A stretch of DNA of 64,000 bases, from positions 61,920,822 through 61,984,821 of the forward strand of contig CM077162.1 in assembly GCA_039583875.1 (NCBI GenBank). Direction: 5' to 3'. Origin of the DNA: Platanthera guangdongensis. Its lineage: Eukaryota; Streptophyta; Magnoliopsida; Asparagales; Orchidaceae. The notes beneath the pieces were generated by a model that was not told the DNA's origin, ran no database searches, and saw only the letters and a list, made by a program, of their open reading frames with translations. The translations under genes and the position numbers were made by a program. Positions 19,855 through 29,420 of this stretch are shown one piece after another (position 1 is the first letter of the stretch; the number at the start of each line of letters is the position of its first letter).

Positions 19855-22683
19855 CTATTTCTGTTCAGGCTCCTTGATCACTATTCCTTTGCCAGCTTGT
19901 ACTTTGGCTTGAACAGGAGCTTTAGTAACTTCAGCATCAGCAGGCTTCTTGTCTTTCAGATCTTTCTTCTTAAGTTCTTCTGCTTTAATCTTTTGCCTTT
20001 CAAAATAATGATAAGGCTTGGGAAAGTACTTGCTAGGCTCCAGAGCAGTAGGAGGTAGCTTTCCCATCTTGGCATTTCTTCTATATTGAACTATAGCCTC
20101 CTGCCTTATCTCATGCTTTCTCCATTCAGCCTCAGAAAACCACTTGTTCCTGTCTTGAATGTTATCCTTTGCAACTTTCCAGGCAGTCAAAATAATGTTT
20201 CTAGAGGTGGGGCTCCACTACTCAAAGTCAGGTCTTTGTTCAGCTTGCTCCCTGAACCTCTTCTTTGACAATCTAGTTTCTTCTTCTTTCTGCATAGCTT
20301 CTTGCATAGCTTCAGAGATTGGCTGGACTACCTTTTCTATGATGACATTATCCTTACCCCCAGCTGGGCTATACATGGACTGTATGTCAGCATGGATCAT
20401 GTCAAAATCTGGTGGAGGATAGATTACTTGAGCTACATCTGGTTGCTCACCTCCAAGATAGGCAGGATTAATTCCAGATTCAGCAACATTATCATCATCA
20501 CAAAGAGGAGGATATCCAAGAGTTGCTCTGATAGAGTTAGATATCCACTTAGCATGATCAGAGCTTGCCTTGACTAACACTCTCTCCCCCTTTATGACTT
20601 CTCTTTCTATATGATCTCTGACATCATCTTTCTGAAATCTCACTTGATTATCCAAATAATTTACTCCATCTTTAAAGAAAGGTTTTAACCTTTGGAGTTT
20701 GTCAATTATCAACTTTTGAGAATCTTGGATAGCAGTCTTAAGAGCAGTAATTTCTTCTAGGAATACTTTGTCAAAATCTGCCTTTGCTGTAGCTGGAGTC
20801 TGCCCTGCAGCTAGATTCTTCAGTTCTGTGACTATTGCATTGTGAGATGCAGTCAAATTATCATTCATCCTAATTTGATTTTCAAGTACATATCTTTGCT
20901 TGACTGCAAAGTCATCAACTTGTGTTTTTATCTTCTCCTGGTGTGTAGCCAAGTACACCACTACATTCCCTCCCTTGTGGAAGCAGTCTGTCATCTCCTT
21001 CTTATTGAGATTCATCTCAAATCTTATTGACTTGATATCCTGGGCCAGATCAAATTGGAGAGATTTGTGCCCCTCATCTACATACTTTTCAATGGCCTGC
21101 CTGTGCTCATCCAGCTTGACTTGCATTGCAACCATTAAAGCACTATAATCCACAGTTGGAGCTGGCTGTGATATAGGTTGTGGAGTAACAATTTGGAGAG
21201 CCTTCTTGTAACTTTGGCTTCTTCTTTTGAATACTTGAAACTTTCTTTTCTTGGCCCTTGAAGCTTCCTCATCTTCAGATCCAGATGTACTTGCTATATC
21301 TACCCTCTCCTTAGGTAGCTCCTTCTGTACTTCTAGTGCTTTCTCAGTCTCTTTTCTTGCAGGCTCTTCATCAATTGGCAGTTTCTCCCCCTCAACTAGA
21401 GCATTATCCCCCTCAGTTGCTGCATCTTTGGTATTCTCTAGGTCTGCATGATCTAGATTTAGAAATAAATCTTCCATAGTAAACTCTTGTGGAGAATGAG
21501 CTGGAGAAACTCTGGGCTCTTCAACCACTGGATCAGATACAACTTGAGATGTAACAGAAGTGTCTTCCATGACAACTTCTGGAACTTGACTATCAGTCTG
21601 TGGTTGCTGATAAACATCAGACAAATCAGTATCTTCTATAGGAAAAACCAAAGCATTAAGCTCAGTAATTACCTCTAGAATTGTGGTTGTTGCTTGCTCA
21701 CTTGCAAGAGGAGTGGGTTCTTTCACAACTAGTGGCTCCCCCTGGATGTGATCCTTGTGTATGGGGCTAGCTTGAGGTAGCTCCCCCTGGATTTTAGCAA
21801 CTTCTTGTTGAGTAGTAGACTTCTCAACAGTCTCTTCTTCATGCTCATCAGGTGTGAAGACAACTTGCTCTTCACTTTCAGAGCTGCTGGATGACTCTTG
21901 AGCCACTGGGGCAATTTTCCTCTTCTTCTTTGGAGGTGATACTTTTTCAGAAATTATATTTTCAGGGGTTGGCATCTCCTTAGTCAACACCCTGTCCCAT
22001 CTGGAAAATATCCTTAAATTCATCTTCCTCATATGATTGATTTTTGTTCCAGCAGCTTGGTGCATAACCTCTGGAATACTTCCAGCAAGGTATAGACTTA
22101 TAATCCTGCCCAAGTTGGGCTTCTTCAAGCTTTCCTTTATCTTCTCAAGAACTATCACAGACCAATCTGTTTGCAAAGTGAAGATGATCCTTGTCATAAT
22201 ACTGAACATAGAGGAAGATACCCTATCATGCCCTCCTGGCTTACTGAGAATTACTTTGCCAACAATCTCAGACAGAAATTTCCATTGGATGTTCATGCCC
22301 TTTCTATTAAAAACAGAGCCAATTTTCATCTTAGAATCTAGACCACACCATGTTAGAGCTTCCCTGGTCTTTGAAGCAGTAACCTCATCTTCTTCTTTTG
22401 TTCTTGGTAACTGTAATACTTTCCTCAGACTTTTAGGTGAAACCTTCACCTTCTCACCATGAACCCTGGACTTGATCTTGAATCCAGATTCGTCCACTTC
22501 AGCTCCATTGAGAAATTCCAGTACCTCTTTCTTCCAGATTTTTGTAGGTTCAGAAACAAGGAATTCCAACCCCGAGTCTGCAACTAGGGTTACTACAGTC
22601 TTGATTTCTTTGTCGGCATCATCAAAAGTATTGCGCACCAGCTCGTAGCCTTCGTTGACGTTCTCCTCAATCTTTGGCGCCAT
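19855..22683 (-). pseudogene. SIRE-type accessory ('env-like') ORF, near intact with one stop
   Basis: A single frame of 943 codons from ATG 22683 (MAPKIEENVNEGYE) to 19855, broken only by a stop at 20218-20220. The N-terminal 240 residues form a globular domain (SEPTKIWKKEVLEFLNG, SKSLRKVLQLP-like, NLGRIISLYLAG), which I take to be the plant-transposon domain common in SIRE accessory ORFs. Next comes an SV40-type nuclear signal PPKKKRKIAP (about residues 250-259), a long acidic low-complexity middle, a second basic cluster RAKKRKFQVFKRR near 21250, and a helical, probably coiled-coil C-terminal half. I see no signal peptide or hydrophobic membrane segment, so an envelope role is not supported; the basic signals suggest a nuclear protein. 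I chose the second ATG because the related ORF at 60630 starts at the same place. A TATA box lies about 100 bp upstream. Confidence 0.85.
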
Positions 22684-22714
22684 TAGGGTTTGATGAATTT
22701 GACTGGAGAGAAGA

Positions 22715-23165
22715 GAGGTGTCGACACACAAGTTTTGGTCTCGAAACCTTTGAAAGCATGTCGACAGACTAAGGCAAAACCCTATTTATACCTTTCTAAT
22801 TTTGAAGATGAAAAGGCGGGCAGCCAACTTAAATTGTGTCGACACTGGCGATAAGTGTCGACACTGACTTATAATGTCTCGACACATACGTGTCGACACA
22901 AGTTTAGTCAACAGATTAGATGTGTCGACACTTGTTTATGTGTCGACACGACTTAACTCGACATTTAGTCGAGACTTTACTTAGATAATTCTGAGTAAAC
23001 ACTAAGTGTCGACACCACCTTGGTTGTGTCGACATCTACTTGTCATGTGTCGACACTAATATTCTGAAGTGTCGACAACAACTTCCTAGATGTGTCGACA
23101 CCTTTTCCCTCAAGTGTCGACACCAATTTTCTGTGTCGACACAGATATCTCTGTGTGTCGACACC
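22715..23165 (-). promoter_or_regulatory. Palindrome-rich spacer, candidate internal promoter of the accessory ORF
   Basis: The spacer between pol and the accessory ORF has about 15 copies of GTGTCGACAC or close variants (22715-23165). On the minus strand they are followed by GGTATAAATAGGGTTTTGCC with the TATA box at 22790-22783, and then the ATG at 22683. The LTR has the same order: palindrome cluster, TATA box, transcript. The second SIRE element also has a TATA-like run (60744-60732) about 100 bp before its accessory ATG. Promoter activity is inferred, not shown. Confidence 0.6.
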
Positions 23166-23203
23166 TTTTTACTTAGCCAATTTCCAATACTATAAACTTA
23201 CTC

Positions 23204-26200
23204 TTAGTTTATCATTCCTAGTTCAATCTTAAATCTATTGAACTTAGTTTCTTCTATGGGCTTAGTATACATATCAGCTAATTGATTATCTGTTTTAACA
23301 TATTCTAGTAAAATATCCTCTTTCTCTACATGCTCCCTAAGAAAATGATATTTTATCTCAATATGTTTAGTTCTACTATGTGAAACAGGGTTATGTGCAA
23401 TTGAAATAGCACTTGTAGAATCACAGAAGAGTGGAGTTCTACTTACCTGAAATCCATAGTCCTCAAGCTGATGTTGTATCCACAGAATTTGAGCACTGCA
23501 ACTTCCTGCAGCCACATATTCTGATTCTGCAGTGGAGATAGCCACACTTGTTTACTTTTTGCTACTCCATGAAATCAGTCTCCCACCTAGGAATTGACAG
23601 GTTCCAGTTGTGCTTTTTCTGTCCTCTTTGCATCCTGCAAAGTCTGCATCTGAATAACCTGTTAGTTCAAAATCCCCATTCCTAGGGTACCAGAGGCCTA
23701 GATAAGGAGTGCCCTTTAGATATCTCAATATTCTTTTGACTGCTGTCAAATGAGACTCTTTAGGGCAGGCTTGATACCTTGCACAAACACATGTAGCATA
23801 CATGATATCTGGTCTACTTGCAGTCAAGTATAATAGGGAGCCAACTATCCCTCTATACAAAGTTTCATCTACAGGCTTCCCTGCATCATCCTTGCTAAGA
23901 GACATACTTGACCCCATAGGAGTCTTCATGGTGATGGATGAATCCATACCATACTTCCTTATGAGTTATAGGGTGAACTTGGACTGACATATGGATAAAC
24001 CACTATCAGTCTGTCTTACTTGGAGACCCAAGAAGAACTTTAGCTCTCCCATACTACTCATCTCAAATTGACCTTGCATTAGCTTTGCAAATTTTTTGCA
24101 AAGGCTACTTTCAGTAGACCCAAATATAATGTCATCTACATATATTTGGACTAGTATTACTTTGCCTCTAGATTCCCTAAGGAATAGAGTCTTGTCTATT
24201 TTCCCCCTTGTGAACTTATTCTCAATGAGGAAACTAGACAGGGTTTCATACCAAGCCCTAGGGGCTTGTTTTAACCCATATAAAGCTTTCCTAAGTCTAT
24301 CGACATGATTAGGTATAGTTGAATCAACAAAACCTGAGGGTTGTTCCACATAGACTTCTTCTTTAAGATTACCATTTAGAAATGCTGACTTGACATCCAT
24401 TTGGTAAACTTTGAATCCTTGATAGATTGCATAGGTCAGGAACATTCTTATGCCTTCCAGTCTGGCTACTGGAGCAAAGGTTTGATCAAAATCAATACCT
24501 TCTTCCTGCATATATCCTTTAGCAACCAATCTTGCTTTGTTCTTAATGATGACTCTTTGCTCGTCCATCTTGTTCCTATAGATCCACTTGGTTCCAATTA
24601 TATTGTGGTCTTTAGGTTTAGGAACAAGCTCCCAGACCTTGCATCTCTTGAACTGATTGTGTTCTTCTTGCATTGCCTCAATCCAAAAAGGGTCTTTGAT
24701 GGCTTCTTCAAACTTCTTAGGTTCAACTTGGGATAGAAAGCTGGAGTAGAGTGCTGCATTCAGGTTTCTGCTCCTTGTTTATACCCCTTGTCTTGGATCA
24801 CCAATGATTTGCTCAGCTGGATGATCTCTAAGATGCCTATTGGCTAGAGGCATCCTGACTTCAGGTTGAGCTTCTTCAACATCTTCTTCATGCTGTACTC
24901 CTTGAATTTCATCAGCAATTGGTACATGTAGTTCTCCCCCTGGACAACAGCCACTGTCCTCTACTTGCTGTCTTGTAGTAGGTACTTCTTCTATAGTAAG
25001 CTTGTCCATCTTCTTTGTTAAACCTGTGGGGCTGCATACACTACTAGACAACTCATTGTTAATAAGTCTAGTTTCATCAAATACTACATGTACAGATTCT
25101 TCTACAACTTGTGTAGATAAATTGTAGACTCTATAAGTCTTACTGTTGTTGCTGTACCCAACAAAAATTCCCTCTTGGGACTTGGCAGTAAACTTAGTCA
25201 AGTAAGACTTTCCATTGTTAAGTATAAAGCATTTACAACCAAAGATCCTGAAGTAGGATAGGTTTGGTTTCCTTCCTTTCACAACCTCATAGGGGGTCTT
25301 GTTGAGACTATTAGTTATGGTAGCCCTATTAATAATATGGCATGCAGTATTGACTGCTTCAGCCCAGAAGTACTCTGGTAGTGATGTATCACTTAATAGG
25401 GTCCTACCTGCCTCAATCAAGGTTCTATTCTTCCTCTCAGCAATGCCATTTTGCTGAGGTGTCCTTGGTGAAGAAAACTCTTGAAATATCCCAAAGTCTT
25501 CACATAGTTTTGTCATGCTTTCAGACTGAAACTCAGTACCATGGTCACTTCTTATTTTGACCACTGTACTATTTAGTTCATTCTGAATTTGTCTAACAAA
25601 ACTATAGAAGACATTGGGTGTTTCAGACTTCTGTCTAAGAAAGAACACCCAGGAAAACCTTGAGTAGTCATCTACAACTACAAAGGTATAGACCTTCCTA
25701 CCTAGGCTGTGAACTGGCATTGGAACAAAGAGATCCATATGCAAGAGGTATAAGCACCTCACAGCATCTTTGTTTTCTATGCTTCTAAAGGTGGATTTAG
25801 TCTGCTTGCCCTTTTGACAAGCTGAGCAAATACCATCTTTAATACACTTAACTTGAGGACCATTCCTCACTAACTCTTTACTAAAGAGTTTGCCAATTGT
25901 CTTGTAATTTAGATGGGCTAGCCTCTTGTGCCATTTGACATAATGAGAGACTTTCTCATCAGCTACAAGACAAACTTGAGAACCATTGGTCTCACACATA
26001 ATGTCTAAGCAATAGACATTCCTTTTTCTATAGCCAGTCAAAATGATCTCTTGATCATTTGACCTCTTGATATGACAACCATCCTTAACAAATGAGATGG
26101 CATATCCTACATCACTTAATTGACATATACTAATTAGGTTGTGTTTCAAACCTTTAACATAAGCCACTTGAGTAATGGTAACTAAGTTACTAGAAATGTT

Positions 26201-26371
26201 ACCAAACCCTTTGATGATTCCTTTTTCAGAACCACCAAAGGTGACTTTTGGACCATCCTTTATTGGTGTGTAGTCCTTCAGTAATTCCCTTGTTCCAGTC
26301 ATATGTCTGGAACATCCACTGTCCAAGTACCATATAGGGGCATGGCCACTTGGACTCACCTGCAAAACAGA
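23204..26371 (-). pseudogene. pol: SIRE-type copia Pol (protease, integrase, RT, RNase H) with three internal stops
   Basis: One continuous minus-strand frame, in phase with gag, interrupted by stops at 24779-24781, 23966-23968 and 23552-23554. Protease: WYLDSGCSRHMTG at about 26330-26295. GAG_pre and the integrase zinc finger: WHKRLAHLNYKTIG, then CSAC. Integrase core: LHMDLF, then RSDHGTEF and QNGIAERKNR, the expected D, D, E residues. [27 protein letters not shown] and the active-site YVDDIIFG near 24145. RNase H: SDADFAG, STAESEYVA, FCDSTSA and LADMYTKP. All catalytic residues I looked for are present; only the stops make it a pseudogene. Domain order is that of Ty1/copia. Confidence 0.9.
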
Positions 26372-27180
26372 TTAGTGAACCTTAGAACCCAAAGAATTCT
26401 TGGGTCCTTGGTACTTGTTAGTTTGCATCCTGACAAGGCTACCTACTGGTTTTCTAATAGGCAGTTTGCTACTCACTTTGGCACTAGCATTGTGCCAACA
26501 GTCCATTGCAAAGCGGTCTATCTTGCCACAACACCAACACTCAAACTTATTGTACCTTTGCTTAGGTATAGTCTTAGCGGTTTTATCCACAGCTGGCTTG
26601 TTGAGTGTTGCGGCTTTGCCCTTGGACTTGGACTGGATAGTCCTTGCAGGTTTAGTAAAGCCTAGTCCAGCTTTACCATTGTGATGAACAAATTCATCAA
26701 TTAAAGGTAGAACTGACTTAGGTTTAGAAAACCTAGCAACTAGATCTCTCTCCTTCTGAAGATTAATCTCCAGACTCTTGATTTGATCATTCTTATATGT
26801 GATAGTCCCCATCTGAATCACAGTTATGTGCTTCAGTCTGGCTATCTCATTTCGCTTTTGATCAAACAATTTCTCAGAATCAGTTGCCATAGCTTTGAGA
26901 TTAGCAATTTCCTTTGCCTGACTTTTTGCTAGGGACTTGCTCTTCTTATAAGCTTGCAATAGAACTTTATATTCATCTATCAGCTGATGAATATCTTCTT
27001 TAGACTCAGATACACTCTCATCACTTGATGAAGATGAATCTGATTCTGTACTGGCACAAGAAATTGAACTGGAAGAACAATGTTGTACCTTACTAGGTCC
27101 TGGCTGCTCCAGGATTTTGTCACTTTCTGTCAATGCCTCATAAGTCTGCATGGACCAATTCCAGGGGTTTATTTGACCTC
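26372..27180 (-). pseudogene. gag: C-terminal part of the SIRE-type Gag, ending at an in-frame stop before Pol
   Basis: The frame reads NPWNWSMQTYEALTES near the junction, then a Ser/Asp/Glu-rich stretch, a coiled-coil region and a zinc knuckle CWCCGKIDRFAMDC where the usual His is Arg. It ends at TAA 26372-26374 in the context KVH-stop-SVLQ, in phase with pol. In soybean SIRE1, gag and pol are likewise one frame separated by a stop that is thought to be suppressed. The N-terminal gag and everything upstream are lost. Confidence 0.8.
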
Positions 27181-27224
27181 CAAGAAGCTAAGGATGGAAA
27201 GGATAGCCGATGGCTCTTCCCATG

Positions 27225-27774
27225 ATGGCACAATAGATTTGGACATTTAAATCACAGGAGAAGACTTTATGACGTTTTGTAAAAGCCACAACATTGCCAG
27301 AGAACTAACTGCCCCTCGAACACCTGAGCAAAACGGAGTTGTAGAAAGAAAGAACAAAACTATAGCAGAGAGAATGAGAACTATGTTGAATCACTTCAGG
27401 CTTCCCCAAATATTGTGGGCAGAGGCTGCTCACACAGCTGTTTATGTATTAAATTGATCCCCCACAAAAAGTGTAGAGGGTGCAACACCTTATGAGGCAT
27501 GGAAGAAGAATAAGAAGCCCAATGTTCAGCATCTTAGAACCTTTGGGTGCCTTACTACAGGCACATTCCCAAGGAGGATCGAAAGAAGCTAGAGATGAGA
27601 GCAGAAAAGGGAGCTTTAGTCGGCTACAACCTTCAATCCAAAGCATACAAGATCCTCAATCCAGAAACTCTACAACTTTATATCTCCAGGGACATCACCT
27701 TTGATGAGAATGCTACATGGAATTGGGATGAGACTCAATTTGGTGCCACACCTTCAGAAGCCTATCAGCTTCTT
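27225..27774 (+). pseudogene. pol: Copia integrase C-terminal part (left half of the split host element)
   Basis: The fragment starts around GEDFMTFCKSHNIARELTAP (27248 on). It includes PRTPEQNGVVERKNKT with the catalytic Glu, LPQILWAEAAHTAVYVLN followed by a stop near 27457, then TPYEAWKKNKKPNVQHL, and after a frame shift HIPKEDRKKLEMRAEKG, VGYNLQSKAYKILNP and TFDENATWNWDE. The first two catalytic Asp residues of integrase lie in the missing part. It stops where the nested LTR begins at 27775. Confidence 0.85.
27770..27774. repeat. Left target-site duplication TTCTT of the nested element
   Basis: TTCTT directly precedes LTR start TGTTGGAACACC at 27775. The same five bases follow the right LTR at 33392-33396. 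Confidence 0.85.
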
Positions 27775-27956
27775 TGTTGGAACACCCTATTACTAATTTG
27801 GGTCAGGATCACTATGTCTCTAGGAAACCTGTTTTTGACCTCCTGTATAGTTCTAAAGGTCAATTAGAATTGAGTCTAAGGGTTAGAAGTCTAGGTTTGA
27901 AAGCTGCCCTCAATACCAAGGATTTTCAGTTTGAGACTAAGTCATATCGTCGAGCT

Positions 27957-28234
27957 CAGCACGACGATTCGTCAAACTCCAATCGACGATCGTCTAGCTC
28001 AACTTCGACAGATCGTCGAACTCCATTCGACGATCGCTGAGCTCAACTTCAACAAATCGTCGAACTCCATTCGACGATCTGCGAGCTCAGTTCGATGATC
28101 TTGACTCAGTATTGGATCTCTATCTCTGAGCTCAGTTCGACGATCTTTGAGCTTCAGATCGACGTTTTTTTATTGTTGTATAAGTCCAAATCGCTGAGCT
28201 CAGTTCGACGATAGCAGAGCTCAGTTCGACGTTT
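27957..28234. repeat. TCGTCGA/CGACGATC palindromic-word cluster in U3 (5' LTR)
   Basis: Repeated ATCGTCGAACTCCA, TTCGACGATC and GAGCTCAGTTCGACGATC words, arranged as inverted pairs (TCGTCGAA...TTCGACGA) separated by 4-15 bp. The same word family occurs at 32037-32323 and inside gag at 31059-31225, and nowhere else in the window that I could see. Confidence 0.85.
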
Positions 28235-28848
28235 TCTGATGAGTTAAAGGATTTTTCAAGATTCAAATTCAGGAGTTATTCAGCAATTAATTCAGAAGAT
28301 TTTCTAGCCGTTTTTATTTATTCTGGAACAAGTTTCAAGGGATTATCAAGGAATGTTTCTTTGGACTTTCCTCCAGAAGACATTTGCAATTAAGGATGCA
28401 ATTAATGATAGGCCAATGGCTATTCTTGACAGTGGATGTTTTTCTATTCAGTACCAGAGAATAAAATACAAGATTTTTGAATCTCTCTATCATTCAGAAC
28501 ACAGACAAGAAGAACAAGAACAAAATATTCTCTGTCTCAAAGAATTCTCTCAAGAACACACATCCAAGGAGATCAAACCTTCTGAAATCTTCGGATCTCT
28601 CTTGTCTCAAGTGTTCAAGGCCAACATCTTTCAAGACTCCAGACACCTAACATTTCAGCTGTTGCTGAAATCATCATTTGCTGGAGATCAACTTCTGAAG
28701 GCCCATCACCCTACAGCAAAGCTTCATTTCCTGAACATCTCAAGAACTCAGGGGGAGCTTTGACAACATATAAATCCACATAGTTTTCTCAGCTGCTCTG
28801 AGAAAGAGCAGACTTCCATCACTCTCTCATCCCCACCTCTATAAAGGG

Positions 28849-28856
28849 TCTTTCAA
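28849..28856 (+). promoter_or_regulatory. TATA box of the nested element's 5' LTR
   Basis: CCTCTATAAAGGGTC; the same site in the other LTR is 32929-32936. Confidence 0.7.
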
Positions 28857-29291
28857 ACTCCCTTCAAAAGTTTGAGCTTGGTTTTTGAGCACCTTGTCAA
28901 AAGTTCATTGGTGGCAAGACACCTGATCAAAAAATCTGATTTGCTTTTGAGCACCTTATCAAAATCTCATTGGTGCCCAGGACACCTGATCAACTCATCC
29001 TGTAGTGGATTCCTACCTATGGTGGTAGAAGAGTGGATGTACCCAAGTTTAGGGGAACCACTATAGTTCCTTGTGTCTTCTGGCTTGCTTGTGTTTATCT
29101 TTTATTTCTGGCTGTGATTAGTTTAGATCTGTGATTAATTTCTGTTGTAGGTTATTTAGTGATTAGAATTAATAGTTGCTTCCTTGTTCACTCAGATTAC
29201 AACAATTGTTGTAAAAAGTTTTCAAGCACCATATACTCTATTCACCCCCCCCCCCCCTCTAGAGTATATCAGATCTAGCTGCACTTTCAAT

Positions 29292-29303
29292 TAGTATCAG
29301 AGC
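29292..29303 (+). other. Primer-binding site of the nested element
   Basis: TAGTATCAGAGC, two bases after the LTR end, differs by one base from the copia tRNA-iMet site TGGTATCAGAGC. Confidence 0.85.
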
Positions 29304-29420
29304 CAGGTTGGTTAAACATACCACACCTTGGTGGTTGCACAGGCTAACACCTGAACCCAAAGATTCCTAGTTAGATCTGTTTTCTTTTGAGTTTATTATT
29401 ATATTTTGTTTTCACAAATC

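Larger units (their letters stand above)
17543..27180 (-). mobile_element. SIRE-type Ty1/copia element with accessory ORF, 5' truncated
   Basis: On the minus strand: partial gag (27180-26372), pol (26371-23204), a palindrome-rich spacer, a long accessory ORF (22683-19855), a polypurine tract and the 3' LTR (19564-17543). This gene order, with an extra ORF after pol, is the hallmark of the SIRE/Maximus lineage. The 5' LTR, primer site and N-terminal gag are missing; sequence switches to a plus-strand copia near 27180-27225. It seems to have inserted into the copia fragment ending at 17542. Each protein is interrupted by only a few stops, so it is one of the better preserved elements here. Confidence 0.88.
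27775..29289 (+). repeat. 5' LTR of the nested SIRE-like element (1515 bp)
   Basis: It runs from TGTTGGAACACC to CTGCACTTTCA. It holds the TCGTCGA/CGACGATC cluster in U3 (27957-28234), a CTATAAAG box (28849-28856), a duplicated 62-nt block with GAGC/GCTC and GGTG/CACC arms (about 28880-29005), the GTGGATGTACCC/GGGGAACCACT block (29032-29062) and a poly-C tract (29244-29257). The 88-codon frame at its left end is repeat-derived. Confidence 0.92.

Noticed and set aside
19855..22683. Retroviral-type envelope glycoprotein
   Set aside because: No signal peptide, no transmembrane segment and nuclear-type basic motifs; only the position after pol resembles env.
27778..28040. 88-codon frame conserved in both copies of the nested LTR
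   Set aside because: It lies wholly in U3, and conservation follows from LTR identity; the Arg/Ser-rich half comes from the CGACGATC words.
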